From Solirubrobacter phytolaccae (GTDB taxonomy: Bacteria > Actinomycetota > Thermoleophilia > Solirubrobacterales > Solirubrobacteraceae): a stretch of DNA of 64,000 nucleotides. The notes under the pieces were generated by a model that was not told where the DNA came from, ran no database searches, and worked only from the letters and a program-made list of their open reading frames with translations. Below, piece by piece: positions 17,161-25,600 of the stretch; the stretch's first letter is position 1; each line of letters starts with the position of its first letter. Made by a program: the position numbers and the translations under genes. The stretch lies in NCBI RefSeq assembly GCF_027587195.1, contig NZ_JAPDDP010000006.1, positions 62,001 to 126,000 of the forward strand, read 5' to 3'.

Positions 17161-18043
17161 GGGTCAGCTCCCGCGTCCCGAACAACCCGGACGGGCGGAT
17201 CAGCAGCACGAGCAGCATCACCGCGAACGGCGCCACGCCGCCGAGCCCACGGCCGAGGAACGACAGCTCCTCCTGGTAGCCCGCGGTGAGCACGGAGACG
17301 ACGCCGATGATCAGCCCGCCGATCACCGCGCCGCCCGGCGAGTCGAATCCGCCGAGCACGACCGCCGGGATGCACGCCAGCGCGAGCACGCCGACGCCGC
17401 CGGTCACGCCCGCGGCGGGGAAGCTCGTCAGGAACAGTCCGCCGACCGCCGCCAGCGCGCCCGCCAGCGCCCACGCCGCGGCGGCCACGCGGTTCAGCCT
17501 GATGCCCATCAGCGACGCCGTCTCGCCGTCCTCGGCCGCGGAGCGCATGGCGATCCCCCAGTCCGTGAACTTGAACGCCGCCCAGAACCCGGCGACGAGC
17601 ACCGCCGCCACGCATCCTGCGACCACGCGCGAGGTGGCCACGCGGATGCCGAAGAGCTCGGTCACGTGGTTGCCCCACGGCGCGCCGATGTTCAGCACGT
17701 CGGTCCCGATCCGGCGCGAGAGCTCGGTCGCGAGCAGGATGTCCACGCCGAGCGTGAGGATCGCCAGCGTGCCGAGGTCGGCGCGGCGGATGCGGCGGAT
17801 CAGGACGACGTCGATGAGCACCGAGCACGCCGCGGCGGCCAGCAGCCCGACCGCCACCGCCGGCCAGAACCCGAGCGACTCGTGCAGCCGGGCGATCACG
17901 TACGCGCCCAGCAGCAGCACGGACCCCTGCGCGAAGTTGATCACGTGCGTGGCCTTGAAGACGGTCACGAAGCCGAGCGCCACGAGCGAGTAGATCGCGC
18001 CGAGGAACAGCCCGCCGACCAGCAGCGTCACGAACTGGTTCAC
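17153..18043 (-). CDS. livH: LivH-type ABC transporter permease
   Basis: A 296-residue membrane permease. Family hallmarks are the N-terminal GLFLGAIYSLVALGF, THVINFAQGSVLLLGAY and the C-terminal PSGLFG. The GTG at 18043 (VNQFVTLL) was chosen because it overlaps the ATPase stop (GTGA) and begins the first helix; a frame extending about 88 codons upstream would overlap the ATPase gene and has no membrane character. It is partner of the LivM-type permease. Confidence 0.9.
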   Translation of the reverse strand: MNQFVTLLVGGLFLGAIYSLVALGFVTVFKATHVINFAQGSVLLLGAYVIARLHESLGFWPAVAVGLLAAAACSVLIDVVLIRRIRRADLGTLAILTLGVDILLATELSRRIGTDVLNIGAPWGNHVTELFGIRVATSRVVAGCVAAVLVAGFWAAFKFTDWGIAMRSAAEDGETASLMGIRLNRVAAAAWALAGALAAVGGLFLTSFPAAGVTGGVGVLALACIPAVVLGGFDSPGGAVIGGLIIGVVSVLTAGYQEELSFLGRGLGGVAPFAVMLLVLLIRPSGLFGTRELTRV

Positions 18044-19587
18044 GCCGCGCCTCCCAGGTACGCGCGCAGCACCTCCGCGTCGCGCTGGACCTCCGCGGGC
18101 GTGCCGTCGGCGATCCGCTTGCCGAAGTCCAGCACCGTGACCCGGTCGGCCATCCCCATCACGAACGTCATGTCGTGCTCGACGAGCAGGACGGAGATGC
18201 CGAGCTCCGCGCGCGAGCGGGTGATTGCTTCGGCCATCGCCGCCGACTCGTCGCGGACCATCCCGGCGACGGGCTCGTCGAGCAGCAGCAGCTCCGGCTC
18301 GGCGCACAGCGCGCGGGCGAGCTCGACCCGCTTGCGCGTGCCGTAGGAGAGCGTCCCGACCGGCCGCTCCAGCTCGGTGAGGCCGAGCAGCTCCGCGATC
18401 TCCCGCACGCGCGCCTCGTGCTCAGCCCGCTCGCGCCGCGCGGCCGGCAGCCGCAGCCCGTCGGCCAGAAAGCCGCTGCGCATCAACCGGTGACGCGCGA
18501 CCAGCAGGTTGTCCAGCACGGACACGCGCGGCGAGAGCGCGATGTTCTGGAACGTACGCGCGACGCCCAGCGCGGCGATCCGGTGCGGGCGGAGCTTGGT
18601 CAGCTCACGCCCGCCGTACCGGACGGACCCCGCCGTGGCCTCGTAGACGCCGGAGAGCACGTTCAGGCAGGTCGACTTGCCCGCGCCGTTGGGCCCGATC
18701 AGCGCGTGCAGGGAGCCGGGCTCGACGGTGAAGGAGACGTCGCTCAGCGCGGCGAGCCCGCCGAAGCGCACCGACAGCGCCTCGACCTCCAGCGGCTGCG
18801 CGTGGCTCTCCACCCGTTCCGCCGTGCTCGTCGCCCTCGGCACGCCGAGGTAGCGCTCCTTGACCGCCTCGCTCTCGGCCAGCTCGTCCGCCGTGCCCTG
18901 CAGCGCGACCTCGCCGACCTCGAGCACGACCGCGTGGTCGGCGACGGACAGCGCCATCGCCGCGTTCTGCTCGACCAGCACGACCGTCACGCCGCGGTCG
19001 TTGATCTCGCGGATGACCTCGCCGACGCGCTCGACGATCTTCGGCGCCAGCCCGAGCGACGGCTCGTCCAGCAGCAGCACCTTGGGCGAGGCCATCAGCG
19101 CGCGGCCGATCGCGAGCATCTGCTGCTCGCCGCCGCTCAGGAGACCGGCGCGCTGCGTCGCCCGCTCGCGCAGGATCGGGAACAGCTCGTCCACCCACGC
19201 GCGCGCCTCCGCCCGCGCCGCCTTGTCGGGCGCGGCCAGCCCGCCGGCGCGCAGGTTCTCCTCGACCGTGAGGTTGGAGAACACGCGCCGTCCCTCGGGC
19301 ACCTGGACGAGCCCGCCGCGCGCGATCGCCGCGGCGTCGCGTGGCTGCTCACGGCCGGCGAAGGCGATCGTGCCGCCGGTGACCGCGCCGTTCTGCGCGG
19401 GCAGCGTCCCGGAGAGCGCGCGCAGCAGCGTGGACTTGCCGGCGCCGTTGTTGCCGAGCACGGCGACCACCGAGCCCTCGGGCACGGACAGCGAGACGCC
19501 TCGCAGCGCCTGCACCGCGCCCGCGTAGCTCACGCGCAGGTCGTGCACGTCCAGGACGGCCGGGGCCGTCACGGCCACTTCCACCAC
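18040..19587 (-). CDS. Fused LivF-LivG ABC transporter ATPase
   Basis: A 515-residue protein containing two complete ABC ATPase domains. The first, LivF-like, has Walker A GNNGAGKS (45-52), signature LSGGEQQ (150-156) and Walker B LLLDEPSLGLAP. The second, LivG-like, has Walker A GPNGAGKS (298-305), a weaker signature LSYGTRK, and LLLDEPVAGM. In most bacteria these are separate genes of about 235 and 255 residues, so this is a fusion in the order F-G. It starts at a GTG behind a GAGGAGAG ribosome-binding site that can pair with an upstream complementary arm. It is the first gene of the eight-gene operon. Confidence 0.92.
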   Translation of the reverse strand: MVEVAVTAPAVLDVHDLRVSYAGAVQALRGVSLSVPEGSVVAVLGNNGAGKSTLLRALSGTLPAQNGAVTGGTIAFAGREQPRDAAAIARGGLVQVPEGRRVFSNLTVEENLRAGGLAAPDKAARAEARAWVDELFPILRERATQRAGLLSGGEQQMLAIGRALMASPKVLLLDEPSLGLAPKIVERVGEVIREINDRGVTVVLVEQNAAMALSVADHAVVLEVGEVALQGTADELAESEAVKERYLGVPRATSTAERVESHAQPLEVEALSVRFGGLAALSDVSFTVEPGSLHALIGPNGAGKSTCLNVLSGVYEATAGSVRYGGRELTKLRPHRIAALGVARTFQNIALSPRVSVLDNLLVARHRLMRSGFLADGLRLPAARRERAEHEARVREIAELLGLTELERPVGTLSYGTRKRVELARALCAEPELLLLDEPVAGMVRDESAAMAEAITRSRAELGISVLLVEHDMTFVMGMADRVTVLDFGKRIADGTPAEVQRDAEVLRAYLGGAA

Positions 19588-19591
19588 ATCT

Positions 19592-19621
19592 CTCTCCTCG
19601 CCGGTGGACCTGCGAGGAGAG
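19592..19621 (-). promoter_or_regulatory. Hairpin masking the ribosome-binding site of the ABC/catabolic operon
   Basis: On the minus strand, CTCTCCTCG (19621-19613) is perfectly complementary to CGAGGAGAG (19600-19592), a 9-bp stem with a 12-base loop. The second arm contains the ribosome-binding site of the GTG at 19587, so the fold would hide it. The adjacent AGTATT also resembles part of the probable MarR operator at 20120. Confidence 0.45.
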
Positions 19622-19642
19622 TATTCGGCTACCTGATGACTG

Positions 19643-20095
19643 TCAACGCGGACCGAACCCGGCGCCGAGCCGGTAGACCGCGTTCACGAGCGCTTCCAGG
19701 AGCTGCTCGCGGCCGGCCTCGTCGAGGTCGGCGAGCATCGCGTTCTCCATGTGGTTGACGGCCCGGTCGCAGGCCGCCAGCACCTCGCTCCCGCGCGCCG
19801 ACAGCGACACCTCGAGCACCCGCCCGTGGTTCGCGGCGGGGGAGCGGACGATGTAGCCGTCGGCCTCCAGGGCGTTAAGCACTTCGGCCATGGACTGCGG
19901 TGTGACGTACACGCGGCGGGCGAGCTGGGCGTTCGAGAGCCCGGGCCGGTCGCGCAGGATCGAGAGCGCCGTGTACTTGGGCACGGTCAGCCCGAACGGC
20001 GCGACAAGCGCGCCGATCTCACGCCGGATCGCCCGGTCCAGACGACCGATGACGTACCCCACGTGGGGGCTGACGACGCGCGGTTCCGAAGCCAC
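19643..20095 (-). CDS. MarR-family transcriptional regulator
   Basis: A 150-residue winged-helix protein. The DNA-binding core reads YTALSILRDRPGLSNAQLARRVYVTPQSMAEVLNALEADGYIVRS, followed by the wing ANHGRVLEVSLSARG, and helices at both ends form the dimer. The GTG at 20095 (VASEPRVV) is preferred to a much longer frame that crosses the divergent promoter. It lies 55 bases upstream of, and on the same strand as, the ABC/catabolic operon, and is divergent from the DUF6351-like gene. An inverted repeat immediately before its start is a likely binding site, so autoregulation and control of one or both neighbours are plausible. Confidence 0.85.
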   Translation of the reverse strand: MASEPRVVSPHVGYVIGRLDRAIRREIGALVAPFGLTVPKYTALSILRDRPGLSNAQLARRVYVTPQSMAEVLNALEADGYIVRSPAANHGRVLEVSLSARGSEVLAACDRAVNHMENAMLADLDEAGREQLLEALVNAVYRLGAGFGPR

Positions 20096-20099
20096 GCGG

Positions 20100-20129
20100 C
20101 GACAGTACTGGACACGAGGAGTATTGTCG
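20100..20129. promoter_or_regulatory. Inverted repeat, probable MarR operator
   Basis: Arms CGACAGTACT and AGTATTGTCG match in 9 of 10 positions around a 10-base spacer. The site is 5 bases upstream of the MarR start and 46 bases upstream of the divergent ATG at 20175, a typical place for an autoregulatory MarR site. Confidence 0.55.
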
Positions 20130-20174
20130 AAACCGAGTCTCAGGCCACCTGTCATCTGGGGAGAGGAGAGGGCC

Positions 20175-22625
20175 ATGGTCGTCCGTGTGTCCGCGGTCGC
20201 CGTGATGCTGGTTCTGGGCGGCGCGAGCGCCGCGCACGCGAGCGGGGTCCATTCGCTCGAAGTGCTGTCCAACCGGGCGGATCTCATCTCGGGCGGTGAT
20301 GCGCTCGTCGCGGCGAGCGTCACCGGCCCGGTGACCGCCGACCTCGACGGCGCCGACGTGACGAGCGCGTTCGCGGTCCGGCCGAGCGGGCGGCTCGAAG
20401 GCCTCGTCACCGGGCTGAAGGTGGGCGAGAACGTGCTGACCGTGCGCGACGCCTCTGGCGCGGGCAAGCGGATCACGATCACCAACCACCCGATCGGCGG
20501 CCCGATCTTCGCCGGCCCGCAGGTCACGCCCTACGCCTGCAACCCGAACGCGTCCACGCCCCCGCTCGGCGCGGCGACCGACGCGCAGTGCAACGCGCCC
20601 ACGCGGGTCGAGCTGCTGTACCGCAACGCGGCCAACCAGTTCGTCGCCTACGACCCGGCCGACCCGCCGGCCGACGTGCAGCCGACGACCACCGACCGCG
20701 GCCGGACCGTGCCGTTCGTCGTCCAGCGCGTGACCGGCACCGTGGACCGCGGGATCTTCCAGCTGGCCGTGCTCGTGGACCCGGCCAAGCCGATCTCCCC
20801 GTGGTCGGCCGACCAGCCCTGGAGCCGCAAGCTCCTCTACACGTTCGGCGGCGCGTGCGGCACCGAGCACCGCCAGCTCGCGCCCGCGGGCGTGCTCGGC
20901 CAGGTCCAGGCGCTGGGCACCGGCTTCGCGGTCGCGACCTCGAGCCTGAACATCTACGCCAACAACTGCAACGACGTGGTCAGCGCCGAGGCGGCGATGA
21001 TGACCAAGGAGCTCGTGGTCGAGCGCTACGGCCCGCTGCGATACACGATCGGCACCGGCGGCTCGGCGGCGACGATGCAGCAGCACCTGCTCGCCGAGAA
21101 CTACCCGGGCCTGCTCGACGGGCTCATGACGAGCCAGGCGTTCGAGGACCACTTCACGCAGGTGCAGGGCTCGCTCGACTGCCGCGTGCTGATGCACTAC
21201 TTCTGGCCGACGAGCCCGCTCTCGAACCCCGGCCACGCCGCCGCGCCGCCGAACGCGCTGTTCCCGACCGCCGCGTCCAGGCAGCCCGTGTGGGGCTCGA
21301 ACCCGACCAACCCCGACAACCTGTGCGGCCAGAAGGTGCTGGCCTTCGGCGCCGACCGCACGGAGCTCGTCCCGACCGGCAACGTCGCCTGCGGCCTGCA
21401 GCCCGCGCAGGTCTGGCACCCGGTGAGCAACCCGACCGGCGAGCGCTGCGGCATCGCCGACTTCATGCGCGCGATCTTCGGCGTCACCGTCACGCCGGAC
21501 GCGCCCAACGGCAAGGGCAAGCTCGCGGTCGACAACGTCGGCGTCCAGTACGGCCTGGTCGCGCTGCAACGCGGGCAGATCACGCCCGCGCAGTTCGTCG
21601 ACCTCAACGCGAAGGTCGGCGGCATGGACATCGACGGGAACTTCATCGCGCAGCGCACCGTGGCCGACCCCGACGCCGTCCGGATCGCCTACGAGACCGG
21701 CCGCATCAACAGCGCGACCGGCGCGGCGCGCCTCCCCGAGATCGACAACCGCACCGGCGCGCAGATGGACGACACGGGCTTCCACCCAGCGTTCCACTCG
21801 TTCACGTACCGCGCCCGGCTGGACCGCTCCAACGGCGACCACGCCAACCAGGTCATCTGGCTCTCGCGCACGGGCGGGACCGTGCCCAACCAGTTCGACG
21901 CGATGCGCCAGTGGCTGGACACCGGCGTCAAGCCCACGCGCGACGCCTGCTTCATGGCCGGCGGCGTCCAGGGCGACCTGAGCTGCAACGGCACGTGGAC
22001 CGCCTACGGCAACCCGCGGCTCGCGGCCGGCGTCCCGTACACGCTCGACATCGTCAAGTGCCGGCTCAAGCCGCTCGCGCGCGCCGACTACGGCGTGAGC
22101 TTCACGGACGAGCAGTGGGCGGCGCTGCAGGCCGCGTTCCCGGATGGCGTGTGCGACCACGCGAAGCCGGGCGTGTCGCAGCAGCCGCCGAAGGCGCGCT
22201 GGCTCACCTTCGAGGACGGACCGGGCGGCCGCGCGCTCGGCGCTGCGCCGAGCGCGTCGGAGTTCGTTTCCGGGACGGTCGGCGGCACCGTGCCCGCCAC
22301 GCTCGCGCTGAGCCTCGCCCCGGCGAGCTTCGGCACCTTCGTCCCCGGCGTCGAGCGCGACTACACGGCGACCACGAAGGCGACCGTCACGAGCACGGCC
22401 GGTGACGCTGCGCTCTCCGTCTCCGATCCCGGCTACCTGACCAACGGCGCGTTCACGTTGCCGGAGCCGCTGCGCGTGGAGCTCGCGAAGACGACGTGGA
22501 CCGCGCCGACCGCCAACGAGGACGTCGCGGTGACGTTCAGGCAGCGGATCAAGCCCACCGACCCGCTCCGCACGGGTTCCTACTCGAGGACGGTCACCGT
22601 CACCCTGACGACAGTGACGCCGTAG
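20175..22625 (+). CDS. Secreted DUF6351-like protein with shared C-terminal domain
   Basis: An 816-residue secreted protein. The signal peptide ends near AAHAS (about residue 22). The central region, including GGSAATMQQHLLAENYPGLLDGL, CRVLMHYFW and the late block CRLKPLARADYGVSFTDEQW, recalls the uncharacterised DUF6351 family from memory. The GGSAAT turn, after a strand and followed by a helix, looks like an alpha/beta-hydrolase nucleophile elbow, so esterase activity is possible but unproven. Residues 700-816 are a C-terminal domain also present on the xylanase and the X-Pro peptidase of this window. The ATG at 20175 follows GAGAGGAGAGG. It probably shares a transcript with the next gene, 30 bases on. 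Confidence 0.7.
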   Translation: MVVRVSAVAVMLVLGGASAAHASGVHSLEVLSNRADLISGGDALVAASVTGPVTADLDGADVTSAFAVRPSGRLEGLVTGLKVGENVLTVRDASGAGKRITITNHPIGGPIFAGPQVTPYACNPNASTPPLGAATDAQCNAPTRVELLYRNAANQFVAYDPADPPADVQPTTTDRGRTVPFVVQRVTGTVDRGIFQLAVLVDPAKPISPWSADQPWSRKLLYTFGGACGTEHRQLAPAGVLGQVQALGTGFAVATSSLNIYANNCNDVVSAEAAMMTKELVVERYGPLRYTIGTGGSAATMQQHLLAENYPGLLDGLMTSQAFEDHFTQVQGSLDCRVLMHYFWPTSPLSNPGHAAAPPNALFPTAASRQPVWGSNPTNPDNLCGQKVLAFGADRTELVPTGNVACGLQPAQVWHPVSNPTGERCGIADFMRAIFGVTVTPDAPNGKGKLAVDNVGVQYGLVALQRGQITPAQFVDLNAKVGGMDIDGNFIAQRTVADPDAVRIAYETGRINSATGAARLPEIDNRTGAQMDDTGFHPAFHSFTYRARLDRSNGDHANQVIWLSRTGGTVPNQFDAMRQWLDTGVKPTRDACFMAGGVQGDLSCNGTWTAYGNPRLAAGVPYTLDIVKCRLKPLARADYGVSFTDEQWAALQAAFPDGVCDHAKPGVSQQPPKARWLTFEDGPGGRALGAAPSASEFVSGTVGGTVPATLALSLAPASFGTFVPGVERDYTATTKATVTSTAGDAALSVSDPGYLTNGAFTLPEPLRVELAKTTWTAPTANEDVAVTFRQRIKPTDPLRTGSYSRTVTVTLTTVTP
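22272..22622 (+). other. Shared C-terminal domain, copy 1
   Basis: Residues 700-816 of the DUF6351-like protein. The pattern is GTVGGxVPATLxLxL, then PGVxxxYTATTxATVxSTAG, then NGAF, then a Trp-containing segment, then VTFxQ and LRTGSYSxTxTxTLxTxxP at the extreme C-terminus. Copies 2 and 3 lie on the xylanase and the X-Pro peptidase. Confidence 0.8.
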
Positions 22626-22655
22626 TTCGGCCCGCGGTGCCGATCACCGGGGAAC

Positions 22656-25600
22656 ATGTCGTACCCGAAGACGCGCCGCGCAGCGCGTATCACCGCGGCT
22701 GCGATCGGTGGCGTCCTCACCGCAGCCCTTGCCGTTCCCAGCGGCGCCTCTGCGCAGATGTACAAGCAGTCGGACAACGGCGTCCTGGCGTACTCCACCC
22801 AGGACGGCGTCGTCCACACGATCTTCCAGAACGGGACGAACGACGCGATCGTCAGCACGGCGCTGCAGGCGCCGCTCGGCGTCCGGGGCACCGTCGGCGA
22901 GTGGAGCGCGGACGGCACCCGCCTCCTGCTGTCGGACTCGAGCCAGGACCTGCTCGACGTCAACCCGTGGACACGGACCCAGATCGCCAAGGTCGACGAG
23001 CCGTTCGCGATCGTCGGGCCGTCGATGTCCCCGGACGGGACCGCCTACGCGTTCGGCAGCACGGCGAACGGCGCGAACATCTACACCACCGCCGACGGGA
23101 CCACCACGCAGGTCTTCCCCGGCGCGTCCGACGGCACGGCCTGGTCCAACGACGACCAGCTCCTGATCACGAAGGACGGCGAGGGCGCCCTGCGCTTCCC
23201 GGACCCGGTGGCCACGAACCACGCCACCGCGAACTGGTCCGTCATCTTCGACGGGGTCTATCCCCTGCACTCCACGATCTCGCGTGACGGCACGAAGGTC
23301 GCCTACACGGGCTTCGGCCTCGAGGAGTCGGGTCCCAGCTACGACGCGGTCCTCGTCCGCGCGGACGGCCAGGACAGCCCGGGGACCAAGGTCGAGGGCA
23401 ACACGAACAGCTCCCACGAGAACCTCACGACGATCTCGCCCGACGGCAAGAAGGTCGCGTTCGCCTCCAACCGCGCCGGCGACGGCACCTGGTCGATCTA
23501 CATCCGCGACCTGATCGCCAACACGACGACCGTCGTGCCGAACACCAAGCTCGCGTCCGGCATGAACTTCAAGGGCCTGTCGTGGCAGCCGGCGATGATC
23601 CCGAACCTCGCGCAGGGCGACATCAGCAGCGCGACCGAGGTCGGGAGCACGCTCTACCTGAACGAGATGTACGACACGCCGACCGCGCCCGTCATCACGA
23701 CGTGGCAGTGGCAGACGTGCGTCGACGTCGACCAGTGGGACCTCAACGGCACCTGCACGAACGTGAGCGGGCAGACCAGCGCCGGCTACGCCGTGACCGC
23801 GGGCGACGTCGGCAAGCGCTTCCGCGTCATCCGCACCGTGACCAACGGCGCGGGCACCGACACCGACGCCTCGCTCATCACGGAGGCGATCGTCGCGCCC
23901 GACACCACCGCGCCGGGCGTGCCCACGATCGGGACCAAGCCGAGCAGCCGCTCCAACGTCGCCTCCCCCACGTTCACGTGGACCGGCGCCGAGGCCGGCG
24001 GCACGTACCGGTGCTCGCTCGACAACGCCGCGTTCGCCCTCTGCACCTCGGGCTCGACCTTCGCGGTGACGGGCGACGGCTCGCACTCCTTCCGCGTCCG
24101 CCAGATCGACGCGTCCAGCAACGCCGGCGATCCCGCCGAGTACACGTGGACGCTCGACACGTCCGCGCCGGGCACGCCGACCGTCACGACCCGGCCGGCC
24201 ACGCGCACCAAGCAGACGAGCGCGACCGTCGCCTACACCGGCGCCGAAGCGGGCGGCAGCTTCGAATGCCGGCTCGGCGCGGGCTCCTGGATCGCCTGCG
24301 CGTCGCCGGTGACCATGTCCAACCTGTCCGAGGGCGACAAGAGCCTCTCGATCCGCCAGGTCGACACGGCCGGTAACCGCTCCGACGCGGAGACCGTGAG
24401 CTGGACCGTCGACCTCACCGCACCCGCGGCGCCGACCATCACCACCAAGCCGGGCACGCTCTCCAGCGCCACCGCGCCGACGTTCGCCTGGACCGGCGCC
24501 GAAGCCGGCGGCACGTACGAGTGCGCGATCGACAGCGGCGCGTACAGCGCGTGCATCTCGGGCTCGACGTTCCCGCTCACCGGGCAGGGAGCGCACAGCT
24601 TCAAGGTCCGCCAGGTCGACGCCGCGGGCAACGCGGGCACGGCGGCCGACCACGAGTGGTCGCTGGACTCGACCGGTCCCGCGGCGCCCACCATCACGAC
24701 CGACCCCGGTACGAGCTCGCGCACGACCGCGCCGACGTTCGCCTGGACCGGCGCCGAGGGCGGCGGCACGTACGAGTGCGCGGTCGACAGCGGCACCTTC
24801 ACCACCTGCACCTCGGGCTCTACGTTCCCGATCACCGGGGAGGGCGCCCACAGCTTCAAGGTCCGCCAGGTCGACGGCCTGGGCAACGCCGGGACCCCGG
24901 CCGAGCACACCTGGACGCACGACACGACCGTTCCGACGGCTCCGGCGATCACCACCAAGCCGCCCGTGACCTCGAACGAGGCCGCCCCGACGTTCGCGTG
25001 GACGGGCGCCGAGGGCGGCGGCACGTACGAGTGCTCGCTCGACAACGGCACGTTCACCGCGTGCGTGTCGGGCTCGACGTTCCCCGTCAGCGGCGAGGGC
25101 GTGCACTCGTTCCGCGTGCGCCAGGTCGACGCGGCCGGCAACACCGGGCTCTTCAGCGCGTACACGTGGGCGCTGGACACGACGGCGCCGGCCGCGCCGC
25201 TGATCATCGGCTCCCACGACGCCGTGTACAAGCGCACGGCCGAGTACCAGTTCACGGGCGAGGAGGGGGCGAGCTTCGAGTGCCGGCTCGACGCCGGCGA
25301 CTGGACCGCCTGCACGTCACCATCGAACGTGAGCGGCTACACGAGCGGCGCCCACACGTTCCGCGTGCGCCAGGTCGACGCGGCCGGCAACACGAGCCCG
25401 GCCGCCGAGGACGCCTTCACCGCGTTCCTCGACGAGCCCACGACCCCGGTCGTCGAGCCGCCGGTGGCGACGCCCACGCCGACCGCCACGGCCACCCCGA
25501 CCCCGACCGCGACGCCGACCAAGCCGAAGCTCACCGCCGTGATCGGCGACACCGCCTCCGGCACGAGCTCGGGCGCGACGATCGCGGTCAAGGACCAGGG

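Noticed and set aside
23901-25430. Periodic repeats as a CRISPR array
   Set aside because: The period is 255 bp, in frame, and encodes Ig-like domains inside a gene; there are no conserved short repeats with unique spacers and no cas genes.
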